NCBI RefSeq assembly: GCF_000389965.1
Contig: NC_021191.1
Location: 2,977,501-3,041,500, forward strand
Source of the DNA: Actinoplanes sp. N902-109
Lineage (GTDB): Bacteria > Actinomycetota > Actinomycetes > Mycobacteriales > Micromonosporaceae
DNA: 64,000 nucleotides
Reading direction: 5' to 3'
A program made the position numbers and the translations under genes. The notes beneath the pieces were generated by a model. The model made no database searches, was not told the DNA's origin, and saw only the letters and a program-made list of their open reading frames with translations. Positions 17,861 to 25,987 of this stretch are shown piece by piece (the first letter of the stretch is position 1; each line of letters opens with the position of its first letter).

Positions 17861-19635
17861 CGGGTCTCCGGTGCGGTGGGGGTGGGTGCGCGCCGGACCA
17901 CGGCGATGACGGTGTCGATGACCCTGGCGTGCTGGCCGCCGGGGCCGGCGGCCAGCCGGTCGCGGTCTTCGGCGATGGCGACGTCCCACTCACCCGGGTC
18001 GAGCCCGAATCCGTCGAGGGTCTGCTGGGGGGTGGGGAAAACCGAGTCCGGGTCGGCCCAGGACCACGGGGGCACCGAGGCGTGGTCGACCACCAGAAGC
18101 ATCCCGCCCGGCGCCACCGCGGTCGCGGCCCGGGCGAGGACGGCGGGTCGGTCCATGGCCACCGGTGAGTGGAAGTAGGAGGCGGTGACCAGGTCGAATG
18201 TACCCTGCGGGAACGTGGCCGACAGGTCGTGCTGCTGCACACGCATGCACTCGGATAGGCCTTGGCCGGCCGCGAGGTCGGCCACCCGGTGCAGGGCGGT
18301 GCTCGAGACGTCGACACCGGTGACGTCCCAGCCGCGGCGGGCGAGCCACAGCGAGTCGCCGCCCTGCCCGCACCCCAGGTCCAACGCCCTGCCGGGTGCC
18401 AGATCGGCGACGACGTCGACGAGCACCGCGTTCGGGGCGCCGCTGCCGACCTGGCTGGAGGCGTAGTGGGGCTCCCAGAACGCCTCGGCGTCCTCGGCGA
18501 CCGCGGCGCGCTCGGCCGCGGCGCGGGCTGCAGCGCTGTTCGCGCTGCTGGCTGCCGGGGTGGTCACCATCCGGACCTCGCGGTGGTCCGGGGAGGAGGT
18601 GCCCGGCTGGTTGCCCGTGTCCATCGCGCGGTCTGGGCGCGGGGCGCTGGTGCTGCGTGCCCGGTAGGTGGTGACCGCTGCAGCGACGTCCTCGCCCATC
18701 AGGTCCATGTGGATCGAGGAACCCGCGGTGGCGCCGGCAGCGGCGGAGTTGATCACCTGGGCCATCGGAGCGGCGAGGTTGCCCGCGGCCCACACCCCGG
18801 GCGTCGCGGTAGCGCCGGTGGCGTCGGTCGGTAGGTAGCTGCCCAGCACGGCGCCGCCCATTTCCAGGTCGCTCATCGACAGGCCGAGGTCGGCGACTAG
18901 GTCCTCGCGACCGGCCAGGCCGGTGGCGATGGCGACCGCCTGGCGGGCGATCACGCGCCCGTCGGCCATCTGCACCCCGGACAGGGCTCCGTCCGTGGTC
19001 GTGACCGCGGTGACCGGCCCGACGACCCACGGGATGCCGAGGGCGGCCAGCTGTTCGACCTGCTCGTCGCTGGGGTCGGGGGCGGTGTGCTGGAAGTACA
19101 CGACGTCCTCGGAGAGCCGGCGGAACAGCAGCACCTGGTGCACCGCCATCGGCGAGGTCCCCAGGACACCGATCGCCTGGTCCCGCACCTCCCATCCGTG
19201 GCAGAACGGGCAGTGCAGGACGTCGATGCCCCATCGCTCGGCCAGCCCGTCGACCTGGGGCAGCACGTCGAGCAGGCCTGTGGCCAGCAGCAGCCGACGC
19301 GCGCCCACGGTGGTGATCGACCCGTCGCCGGAGCGGACGTCGACGGTGAAGCGGGCGGCGGTGGGCTCCGGGTCGCGCAGGACGACGGCGCCGACCGCGG
19401 AACCCTCGACGACCTCGACGTTGTAGGCCTCCGCTTCCGCGCGGGCCGTCTCGCGCAGGTCGGCCGGCGCGCCGCCCTCGGCGTACAGGTAGTTGTGAAC
19501 CCCCTGCGCGGGGGCGTTGCGAGGCGACCCGGCGTCGATCACCAGCACCCGGCGGCGCATCCGGGCGGCGATCTTCGCCCCGCTCATCCCCGCAGCGCCG
19601 CCACCGACCACGACCATGTCGTACGTGTTGTTCAT
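17857..19635 (-). CDS. Thioredoxin reductase-like flavoprotein fused to a SAM-dependent methyltransferase
   Basis: This 592-aa protein has two domains. Residues ~5-320 form an FAD/NAD(P)H oxidoreductase of the thioredoxin-reductase family, with the FAD motif VVVGGGAAGMSGAKIA and redox pair CPFC (C142, C145). An ATPGVWAAGNLAAP motif closes the FAD site. A polar linker rich in Pro, Ser and Asp (~325-365) leads to a class I methyltransferase with motif I LDLGCGQGGDSLWLARR, then VTGVDVSS and FDLVTASYFHSP. The MTase half resembles the tellurite-resistance/thiopurine group (TehB-like). It starts a minus-strand operon with the DHA2 pump and is divergent from an XRE-cupin regulator. A reduce-then-methylate detoxification role is inferred. 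Confidence 0.88.
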   Translation of the reverse strand: MNNTYDMVVVGGGAAGMSGAKIAARMRRRVLVIDAGSPRNAPAQGVHNYLYAEGGAPADLRETARAEAEAYNVEVVEGSAVGAVVLRDPEPTAARFTVDVRSGDGSITTVGARRLLLATGLLDVLPQVDGLAERWGIDVLHCPFCHGWEVRDQAIGVLGTSPMAVHQVLLFRRLSEDVVYFQHTAPDPSDEQVEQLAALGIPWVVGPVTAVTTTDGALSGVQMADGRVIARQAVAIATGLAGREDLVADLGLSMSDLEMGGAVLGSYLPTDATGATATPGVWAAGNLAAPMAQVINSAAAGATAGSSIHMDLMGEDVAAAVTTYRARSTSAPRPDRAMDTGNQPGTSSPDHREVRMVTTPAASSANSAAARAAAERAAVAEDAEAFWEPHYASSQVGSGAPNAVLVDVVADLAPGRALDLGCGQGGDSLWLARRGWDVTGVDVSSTALHRVADLAAGQGLSECMRVQQHDLSATFPQGTFDLVTASYFHSPVAMDRPAVLARAATAVAPGGMLLVVDHASVPPWSWADPDSVFPTPQQTLDGFGLDPGEWDVAIAEDRDRLAAGPGGQHARVIDTVIAVVRRAPTPTAPETR

Positions 19636-19644
19636 GCCGATCAA

Positions 19645-19694
19645 GGTGCGTGCACCCTCCCCATGCCGCCAACCTTTCTTGCAGTTCCTGCAAG
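19645..19694. promoter_or_regulatory. Divergent promoter region with two palindromes (likely XRE-cupin operators)
   Basis: The 100-bp gap between the reductase/MTase gene and the regulator holds CTTGCAG-TTC-CTGCAAG (19678-19694, perfect 7-bp arms) and GGTGC-GT-GCACC (19645-19656). Both lie where they would cover the start of the leftward operon. They are the natural binding-site candidates for the adjacent regulator. Confidence 0.5.
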
Positions 19695-19735
19695 TCCGTG
19701 GGTGCGTGTACGACGGGGAGGACGATGATCGCGAC

Positions 19736-20341
19736 ATGAATGAAAGCGGTAACGCCGCGAGCGAGGTACTCGACGCGCTGGGTGAGCGGCTGCGCAGGCG
19801 AAGGCAGGACCGGGCGATGACGTTGGCCGACCTGGCCGCAGCGACAGGGGTTTCCGAGAGTCTGCTGTCCCGCCTGGAGACCGGGCGTCGCCGGCCTACC
19901 GTGGACGTGCTGCTGCAGCTGGCCCGTATACACCAGGTCACCCTCGACGACCTGGTCGGCGCCCCAGCCACCGCAGACCCCCGCGTGCACCCACGCCCGT
20001 CCCAGCGCTTCGGCATGACGTGGCTGCCGCTGACCGGGCGCCCCGGCGGCATCCAGGCCTACAAACTGATCATTCCCGCCGGGTTCGGCGGGTCTCAGCC
20101 CGAGCAGCGCAGCCACGAGGGCTACGAGTGGCTGTACGTTCTCGCCGGGCGCCTGCGGCTGCTCCTGGGCGAGCATGACCTGGTGCTGGCGGCAGGGGAG
20201 GTCGCCGAGTTCGACACCCATACCCCGCACGCGTTCACCAACACCACGGACACGGCGACCGAGGTGCTCATGCTCATCGGCCCGCAGGGTGAGCGTGCGC
20301 ACGTCCGAGCCCACCCCGCCCCCAAGAAGGCCGGCCCGTAG
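19736..20341 (+). CDS. XRE-family regulator with C-terminal cupin domain
   Basis: This 201-aa protein starts at the ATG 19736 (MNESGNAASEVLDALG). Residues ~15-70 form a Cro/C1 helix-turn-helix (MTLADLAAATGVSESLLSRLE). Residues ~105-190 form a small cupin barrel, with RSHEGYEWLYVLAGRLRLLLG in the first cupin motif and EFDTHTPHAFTN in the second. The family (SutR/PuuR-like) senses a small ligand in the cupin and usually represses the neighbouring genes. Here the natural target is the divergent reductase-MTase/pump/ene-reductase operon, through the palindromes in the shared intergenic region. Confidence 0.9.
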   Translation: MNESGNAASEVLDALGERLRRRRQDRAMTLADLAAATGVSESLLSRLETGRRRPTVDVLLQLARIHQVTLDDLVGAPATADPRVHPRPSQRFGMTWLPLTGRPGGIQAYKLIIPAGFGGSQPEQRSHEGYEWLYVLAGRLRLLLGEHDLVLAAGEVAEFDTHTPHAFTNTTDTATEVLMLIGPQGERAHVRAHPAPKKAGP

Positions 20342-20528
20342 CTTTCAGCCTGGATCTACGGCAACGTTGGCCATTCGGTGGGTGGCGCGAGCGGCATCGC
20401 TGCCCTGCGGTGCCAGTCATCCATTCGAGTGTGGGATGCACGGTGTAGACGGGCCGGGTGGTGGACTACTGCACCCAGGCGTGCACCCAGTGAATACCGC
20501 AGGTGCGGAATACCGGCACTTCACCAGC
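20342..20528. other. Intergenic region before the left direct repeat
   Basis: No gene is supported between the XRE-cupin stop and the repeat; sequence on both strands lacks recognisable protein features. After the repeat, a further 147 bp (20760-20906) holds only the likely promoter and the GAGAGGAG ribosome site of the dioxygenase gene. Confidence 0.4.
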
Positions 20529-20759
20529 AATCTGTCAGGGCTACGTCGTCGCTGACGCTGCTGTCATAGGCGTTGCGCCTGCTGGGCTCGCCTAAGGCCG
20601 AGTACATCGGCATGCGACAACTGTCGGGCACTGGCACGGTCTGGTTGGTCGCCGTGGACGCCGGCCGCGAGCAGCAGTGCCTGCCGCGAGTACAAGTCCG
20701 CAACCGCATGCACGCTGAGTTGCGTCGGTGAGCCGCGGCAACGTCCGGATCTGCCGATG
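20529..20759 (+). repeat. 231-bp direct repeat, left copy
   Basis: It begins AATCTGTCAGGGCTACG and ends CCGGATCTGCCGATG. It is the same, in the same orientation, as 30088-30318 except for two C/T differences. No convincing coding frame exists on either strand. The ends show only a weak imperfect inverted relationship. The last ~20 bp recur at 10849-10868, near the serine recombinase remnant. Probably a non-autonomous mobile element or the end fragment of a larger one. Confidence 0.85.
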
Positions 20760-20906
20760 GGAGTGAACGCTGACCGGTCGAGAACCTGACTCGTTTCGCT
20801 GCCAGGACTCGAAGTCCCGCCGTCGCGGTCTTTCCAAAAGGACGTGAGATATTTGCCTATCTTGCTCACGATGGCATCGATGTAATCGGGTTGAGAGGAG
20901 TACTCG

Positions 20907-21701
20907 ATGCTGAACGTCGACCAGCTGGTCGCCTTCCGGGAAGCCGGCCTCCTGCATCTTCCCGCAGCGATTCAAGCACAAGCCACGGCAGCTATGGTCG
21001 ATCGAGTCTGGCAGCATCTCAGCGAGAGCCATCAAGTCGTGCGTGATCGCCCGGAAACCTGGACCGAGAGCCAGTCCAGTGGACTGCGTGCTCTCACCGC
21101 CGAGCCGACGTTCGCTTCCCTCGGCAGCTCAACGGTCCGTGCCGTGCTCGATGACCGCTTAGGGACCGGCCGTTGGCAACCGCCACGCCGATGGGGCCGG
21201 CTCCTGGTCACTTTCCCGTCACGGGGAAGACAATGGGGCCTTCCGACCGGCGGTGCGTGGCACAACGACTTCGTCCCACTGCGTCACGGCCCTGGAGAAC
21301 GCGCCCTCCAACTCTTCATGATCCTGCAGGACCTGCCAGCAACCGGCGGCGGCACTCTGGTCCTCACCGGTTCCCATCGGCTGGTCAGCCGCTACATCGC
21401 CGACACGGGCAAGGCTCCGCACCCTAGTGATCTCCGACGCGCGCTCGGCGAACACCGATGGCTCCGGGATCTGTGGAACCCACCCGGAGACACCACCGGC
21501 GAACGACGTATCCAGCGCTACATGAACGACGGCATCCGCATCGACGACGTAGATCTACGGGTTGTCGAGGTAACCGGCCGAGCTGGCGACGTTTTCGTCA
21601 TGCACTGCGACACCTTCCACGCCGCCGCACCCAACACTCACAACCAGCCGCGGATCATGGCAACCAACATCTTCTTCCAGAAAGCTGAAGTGGCCCGATG
21701 A
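20907..21701 (+). CDS. Phytanoyl-CoA dioxygenase (PhyH)-family Fe(II)/2-oxoglutarate enzyme
   Basis: This 264-aa protein has a GAGAGGAG ribosome site before its ATG. The jelly-roll iron ligands are visible: H119 and D121 in WHNDFVPL, and the distal His in CDTFHAAAPN near residue 240. An Arg in NQPRIMATN fits the 2-oxoglutarate clamp. PhyH relatives hydroxylate many small molecules, so the substrate cannot be named. It lies alone between the 231-bp repeat and the recombinase cassette, so it may be cargo brought in by these elements. Confidence 0.85.
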   Translation: MLNVDQLVAFREAGLLHLPAAIQAQATAAMVDRVWQHLSESHQVVRDRPETWTESQSSGLRALTAEPTFASLGSSTVRAVLDDRLGTGRWQPPRRWGRLLVTFPSRGRQWGLPTGGAWHNDFVPLRHGPGERALQLFMILQDLPATGGGTLVLTGSHRLVSRYIADTGKAPHPSDLRRALGEHRWLRDLWNPPGDTTGERRIQRYMNDGIRIDDVDLRVVEVTGRAGDVFVMHCDTFHAAAPNTHNQPRIMATNIFFQKAEVAR

Positions 21702-21811
21702 TCACACCGCATGGCAACCAGAAGGGCCGCATCAACCGACACACTATTCTGCCGCCGTCCGTGCGCGTCGACTATTCACTTTCCGTTACCGGCCGTGCGT
21801 GGCGGGGACCC

Positions 21812-21843
21812 CCGCCGTCAGGCCCTCTGAGACCTGACGGCGG
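21812..21843. terminator. Hairpin terminator after the dioxygenase gene
   Basis: CCGCCGTCAGG (21812-21822) and CCTGACGGCGG (21833-21843) form a perfect 11-bp stem with a 10-nt loop, 110 bp downstream of the PhyH stop. No T-tract follows. Confidence 0.65.
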
Positions 21844-21848
21844 CACGA

Positions 21849-22091
21849 ATGTCTCGTGAGACATGCGAAGTCTGGAGAAGGACAGCTGGCGATGCCTGGC
21901 TTTCGTCCGGCCCGACGGGGTCTATCTGCATAGTCGCAGGTCGAGAGACCTGACTCCATACTTCCCCAACCCTCAGGAATTCCATCCAATGGGCGAGGCA
22001 TGGCGCTCAGCAGGGCCAGTCGGTTCGAATTGCGGGGCTTCGGGATGGGTCACCTGATCTGGTGACTGACGGCCGTTCCTGCATCTGATGC
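21849..22091. promoter_or_regulatory. Cluster of palindromes upstream of the recombinase cassette
   Basis: Four dyads lie in the 280 bp before the recombinase ATG: ATGTCTCGTGAGACAT (21849-21864, 7-bp arms), CAGGTC-GAGA-GACCTG (21937-21952), GTCACC-TGATCT-GGTGAC (22049-22066) and GCATC-T-GATGC (22081-22091). They could be recombinase core or arm sites, operators for the small XRE protein, or both. No open gene is supported here. Confidence 0.45.
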
Positions 22092-22120
22092 ACTTAACGC
22101 CCATCGGGAGGGATGGGTGA

Positions 22121-23236
22121 ATGGCGCAGCATCGGCAGCTGGAGGTGCCCGGTTCGGCGCGGTTGGAACTGACGGCCGGCGTGGTACATCTTCGGCCGGA
22201 AGAAGCGATGGTCGAGGCGATGCTGCGTGGCTGGCGCGCGCAGCAGGCCGCTCGGGGACTGCACGAAGATTCGATCCTGGACCGAGAGCTGCTGGTCCGC
22301 CGGTTTCTGGCGTTCACGAACGAGTATCCGTGGCAGTGGACTGCGGCGCACGTGGACGAGTGGTCGGCGTGGCTGCTGGCCGAACGGCATCTAGCACCGT
22401 CAACGGTGCGGCACTACCAGAGCATGCTGAGGCTGTTCACGGAGTTCTTGACCGATGGCCGGTACGGCTGGGTCGCGGCATGTGAGCAGCGTTTCAGGAC
22501 GTTCCCGAGCCTGATCTGCCACGAGTGGAACACCATCGCGCACGTCAACCAGTACGAGGGCCGGCCCGAGGCTCGGGCGTTCACGAGGGCCGAGTTGCAG
22601 AAGTTTCTGGACTACGCCGATGACCAAGTCGACCGAGCGATCCGCAATCGGCGTAAGGGTGCTTTGGTGGCGTATCGCGACGCCACGATGTTCAAGGTGA
22701 TCTACGGGTGGGGGCTGCGGCGTACGGAGACCTCGAAACTGGATGTGGTCGACTGGGCGCGCAACCCGCAGGCGGCACAGTTCGGCCGGTTCGGGTCGCT
22801 GAGCGTGCGTTACGGCAAGGCCAAGCGCGGGCGGGCGCCGCGCCGGCGCACCGTGTTGTCGATGATGGGCTGGGCGGTGGAGGCGCTGGCGGACTACGTC
22901 GACAATGTGCGCCCGCGGTTCCGCTGCGCCGATCATCCGGCGCTGTGGCTGACCGAGCGGGGTGGCCGGCTGCAACCGGCGGAGATCAACGCACGATTCG
23001 CGGAGTACCGGGACGCGCTGCGGCTGCCGGCTGAGCTACGCCCGCATTCACTACGGCATTCCTACGTGACGCACTTGACCGAGGACGGGGTCGACCGTCG
23101 GTTCATCCAGGTCCAGGTCGGCCACGAGTGCGACAGCTCAACGGCGATCTACACGCACGTCAGCGATGCCTTCATGAACTCGGCGCTGCGGCAGGCGCTA
23201 GCACCAGCGTTCGACCCCGACTGCGTCACCGGATAG
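22121..23236 (+). CDS. Tyrosine recombinase/integrase, first gene of the trio
   Basis: This 371-aa site-specific recombinase has an N-terminal core-binding domain (residues ~25-125, including STVRHYQSMLRLFTEFL). The catalytic domain has all active-site residues: box I Arg R200 (GWGLRRTE), a Lys in VRYGKAKRG, box II H309 and R312 (HSLRHSY), H335 (VGHECD) and the nucleophile Tyr344 (TAIYTHV). It should cut and join DNA through a 3'-phosphotyrosine link. The ATG follows GGGAGGGATGGGTGA. Only 14 bp separate its stop from the next gene, so the three genes form one operon. An XRE protein and a zinc-ribbon partner suggest it is part of an accessory-dependent mobile element and not a simple phage integrase. 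Confidence 0.92.
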   Translation: MAQHRQLEVPGSARLELTAGVVHLRPEEAMVEAMLRGWRAQQAARGLHEDSILDRELLVRRFLAFTNEYPWQWTAAHVDEWSAWLLAERHLAPSTVRHYQSMLRLFTEFLTDGRYGWVAACEQRFRTFPSLICHEWNTIAHVNQYEGRPEARAFTRAELQKFLDYADDQVDRAIRNRRKGALVAYRDATMFKVIYGWGLRRTETSKLDVVDWARNPQAAQFGRFGSLSVRYGKAKRGRAPRRRTVLSMMGWAVEALADYVDNVRPRFRCADHPALWLTERGGRLQPAEINARFAEYRDALRLPAELRPHSLRHSYVTHLTEDGVDRRFIQVQVGHECDSSTAIYTHVSDAFMNSALRQALAPAFDPDCVTG

Positions 23237-23250
23237 GCAGGAGGAGTCAC

Positions 23251-23583
23251 GTGGATGGCAAGCTGGACTACCGATGGCACTTGCGGCAGCTGATGGCGGG
23301 CCGGGGGATGTTCTCGACCACGGACCTGATCGCGCCGCTCGCGGCCCGCGACATCACCTTGTCGTCGAGCCAGGTGTACCGCCTGGTGGTCGAACGCCCA
23401 GAGCGGATGAGCCTGCGGATTCTGATGGCGCTGCTGGACGTTCTCGACTGCCGCATGGAGGACCTCATCGAACCCGTCGCCGCAGCCCAGCACACCCGCG
23501 TGCGCAAGGCGGCCGGCGCCGCCGACGACCATCTCGGTGATCTTCGCCCGAGGCGGGCCCGGATCATGCGGCCCGACTCGTGA
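23251..23583 (+). CDS. Small XRE/Cro-C1 helix-turn-helix protein of the recombinase trio
   Basis: This 110-aa protein starts at a GTG with a GGAGGAG ribosome site 7 nt before it. The first 80 residues form a compact HTH of the YozG/HTH_26 kind: DYRWHLRQLMAGRGMFSTTDL, LSSSQVYRLVVERPERM, MALLDVLDCRMEDLIEP. The tail is short and basic. The stop overlaps the next gene's GTG as GTGA, which couples it to the zinc-ribbon protein. It may repress the operon through the upstream palindromes, or act as a recombination directionality or DNA-bending factor. Size and position recall TnpC of Tn554-like elements, but that is an analogy only. Confidence 0.85.
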   Translation: MDGKLDYRWHLRQLMAGRGMFSTTDLIAPLAARDITLSSSQVYRLVVERPERMSLRILMALLDVLDCRMEDLIEPVAAAQHTRVRKAAGAADDHLGDLRPRRARIMRPDS

Positions 23584-25982
23584 ACACCGAGGCGACTGGC
23601 TCGGCAGGCGCTGCGCCACGAGATCTCATCGTGCAGCAGGTTCTCGCGGTGGACCCGACCGCGGACCGGGCCACCGTCGAGAATGCCGTGGCCGCTGTCG
23701 TGAACACGGTCGCGCGGCAACGACAGGTATTGCGGGCGCTGGCGGACCGGCCGGAGTTGCTGTGTAACGGGCGGCCGCCCGCGCCGCAGGTGCTGGGCGA
23801 ACTCATGCTTCTGCTGCGCCGCACCAGTACGGCGGCGGTGGCGGCTCCGGCCTGCCGCGGTTGCGCCCGGCCATTGTCATCGGTGCGGGGATCGGCCTGG
23901 TGCTGCGACCGTTGCGGTGCGCCTGAACGCGAATGCGCCGGCTGCGGGCAACTGCGCCGCTCGACCAGGCGGGACCAGGCCGGCTCCTGGCGGTGCCCGC
24001 GGTGCCGGCCGTTGCCGGAGCAACCGGATTGGGCAGCGTTGACGGCCGCGGTCCGGACCATCGACTCGTCCGCTGAGCCGGCTGTCGTGCGGACGGCGGC
24101 GCGACGGGTGGCTCCGGGCCTGTTCCGGCAGCAGGCTCTTGTCGCCGCGGTGACAGCAGATCCTGATCTGTTGCGCGGTCGGGCTGCTCATGCGCCGGTG
24201 CGGACGGTGCTACGACTGGTCGACTCGCTGACCGAGGCCGGTGTGGCGGGAATGGTCCGGCCGGGATGTCCGCACTGCGGCCGTGTCGTGGCGTTGGTGA
24301 AGTGGCACGCGGAGGCGTGGCTCTGTGCCCGGTGCGACCGGCAGGTGCGGGCCGCGCCATGCGCCCAGTGCGGCAAGGTCCGTGAGGTGAGCAGCCGCGA
24401 CCGGCGAGGCCAGCCGCTATGCGGGCCCTGCCACAGCCGGAACCCGGCAAACGCCGAACGGTGCGTCGGCTGCGGGCACCTGCGCCCGGTCAACAACCGG
24501 ACCCCGCAGGGACCGCTCTGCGCGTCGTGCCGCCAGTCGCCGCTGCTCACCTGCACCTTGTGCGGGGAACGGGCCCCCGGGAACCGGTCGGCGTTGACCG
24601 GGCAACCCCGCTGCCGGTCCTGCCACGCTCGGCGGCTGCGCTGTGGCGGCTGCGGCAAGATCCGAGCCCCGCACAGCGGAACCCTGAAGGATCCACGGTG
24701 CGCCTTGTGCACACCCGCGCAGCCCGGCACGCCGAGACGCCGGCGGCATAAGTGCCCGTCATGTGGTTCGGCCCAACCGACTGAAAGTGCCTGCCCGAGC
24801 TGTCGGCTCATCGCGATCGTGCAGCCGCTGCTGACCGTCGGCGACCAGGTACGACCCGAGTTGGTACCGCTTCTGGTGTGGTGGCGGAGAGTCGATCGGC
24901 CCGGCAGCGTCCGAACCTGGTTGGCCCGGCGCCCTGCCGCAAAGGCCCTGCTGCGAGATCTGGCCGCCGGCGCCGTGGAGCTATCCCATGAAGGACTGGA
25001 CCAGATCCCGGACACCAAGACCGTCCGATATGTGCGGCGGATACTGGTCGCTGCCGGAGTGCTGCCGACGCACGACGAACACCTCCGGCGTCTCGAGCAG
25101 TGGATGAACCGGGCTGTCGCCGCCATCGCGGACCCGAAGCAACGCACCATCTTGTACCGCTACGCCGTCTGGTACCACCTACGCAAGCTGCGGGCCCGGA
25201 CCGGCCTGGAGAAGCCGGCAACCGACGGACAAGCCGCACCCATCCGTAACCACGTCCGAGCGGCGGCCGCAGTCCTGGCCACCCTCGCCGAATCCGGGCA
25301 CACCCTCGCCGATCTACGACAGGCCGACATCGACGAGTGGCTCGCCGGCCACCGCGTTGCTCGGCGCGCCGAGCTCGGCCTGTTCCTGCGGTGGGCCCGC
25401 CGCGAGCGACTCACCACCGTGGCCATCCCCGTGCAGCAGTGGGCAGGACCCGGCAGCCGCATCGATCACGACCATCGATGGGCTCTGGCTCGCCGCCTGC
25501 TGCACGACGATGCCGTGCCCACCGAAGACCGCCTCGCCGGCCTGCTCGTCGTGCTATACGCGCAGACCGCGGCACGGATCCGGCTGCTGCGGTTCGACCA
25601 TCTCGACAGCGGCTCCGGCGGTGTCCGGATCACCTTCGGCACCACTCCGATCGACCTGCCACCGGCCGTGGCCGACCTCTTCGCCCGGCTTGTGGCCGAG
25701 CGTGCCGGCACCGATCGCGCCGCGACGCCGTGGATTTTTCCCGGCCGTCCGTGGAACCAGCCGATCAGTGCGGGCATGCTGCGCAAACGCCTCGCTGCGC
25801 TGAGCATGTCCACCCACGCCGCCCGCACCGCCGCCCTGTTCCAGCTCGCCGTCGACCTGCCCGCGGGTCTGCTCGCCCGCTGCCTGGGCATTGACATCAG
25901 TAGCGCCGTGGACTGGCAACGCGCGGCCGCTGGAGACTGGCACGCCTACGCCGCCAGGACCGCCGGCATCGCGTCGCCCTGA
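23580..25982 (+). CDS. Zinc-ribbon array protein with degenerate tyrosine-recombinase domain (third gene of trio)
   Basis: This 800-aa protein begins at a GTG overlapping the XRE stop. After a helical N-terminus (~1-90) it has 16 CxxC pairs between ~90 and ~390, enough for about eight zinc ribbons in two groups (~90-145 and ~235-390). From ~500 it follows a tyrosine recombinase: a core-binding-like region (ADIDEWLAGHRVARRAELGLF) and a catalytic-like region. R666 (AARIRLLRFDHL) and R749 (HAARTAALFQ) match box I and box II Arg. The final His and Tyr are not kept: W779 (AVDWQRAA) stands where Tyr is expected. It probably binds DNA but cannot cut it, acting as a partner of the active recombinase. 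Its stop is only 5 bp from the stop of the convergent neighbour. Copy A at 12531 is a diverged relative. Confidence 0.85.
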   Translation: MNTEATGSAGAAPRDLIVQQVLAVDPTADRATVENAVAAVVNTVARQRQVLRALADRPELLCNGRPPAPQVLGELMLLLRRTSTAAVAAPACRGCARPLSSVRGSAWCCDRCGAPERECAGCGQLRRSTRRDQAGSWRCPRCRPLPEQPDWAALTAAVRTIDSSAEPAVVRTAARRVAPGLFRQQALVAAVTADPDLLRGRAAHAPVRTVLRLVDSLTEAGVAGMVRPGCPHCGRVVALVKWHAEAWLCARCDRQVRAAPCAQCGKVREVSSRDRRGQPLCGPCHSRNPANAERCVGCGHLRPVNNRTPQGPLCASCRQSPLLTCTLCGERAPGNRSALTGQPRCRSCHARRLRCGGCGKIRAPHSGTLKDPRCALCTPAQPGTPRRRRHKCPSCGSAQPTESACPSCRLIAIVQPLLTVGDQVRPELVPLLVWWRRVDRPGSVRTWLARRPAAKALLRDLAAGAVELSHEGLDQIPDTKTVRYVRRILVAAGVLPTHDEHLRRLEQWMNRAVAAIADPKQRTILYRYAVWYHLRKLRARTGLEKPATDGQAAPIRNHVRAAAAVLATLAESGHTLADLRQADIDEWLAGHRVARRAELGLFLRWARRERLTTVAIPVQQWAGPGSRIDHDHRWALARRLLHDDAVPTEDRLAGLLVVLYAQTAARIRLLRFDHLDSGSGGVRITFGTTPIDLPPAVADLFARLVAERAGTDRAATPWIFPGRPWNQPISAGMLRKRLAALSMSTHAARTAALFQLAVDLPAGLLARCLGIDISSAVDWQRAAAGDWHAYAARTAGIASP

Positions 25983-25987
25983 CGGGG

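Noticed and set aside
17990..20314. 774-aa minus-strand frame spanning the reductase gene and its regulator
   Set aside because: It is an out-of-frame shadow across two divergent genes, with Arg/Gly/Pro-rich sequence and no domain.
20529..20759. Reading the 231-bp repeat as a transposase gene fragment
   Set aside because: Neither strand gives a frame with transposase motifs; plus-strand LLGSPKAEYIGMRQL and minus-strand frames end quickly and match nothing I know.
22010..22040. GGTTCGAAT string resembling a tRNA T-arm near the recombinase gene (possible att in a tRNA)
   Set aside because: The flanking bases do not pair into a T-stem and no acceptor or anticodon stem can be drawn. No tRNA is supported anywhere in the window.
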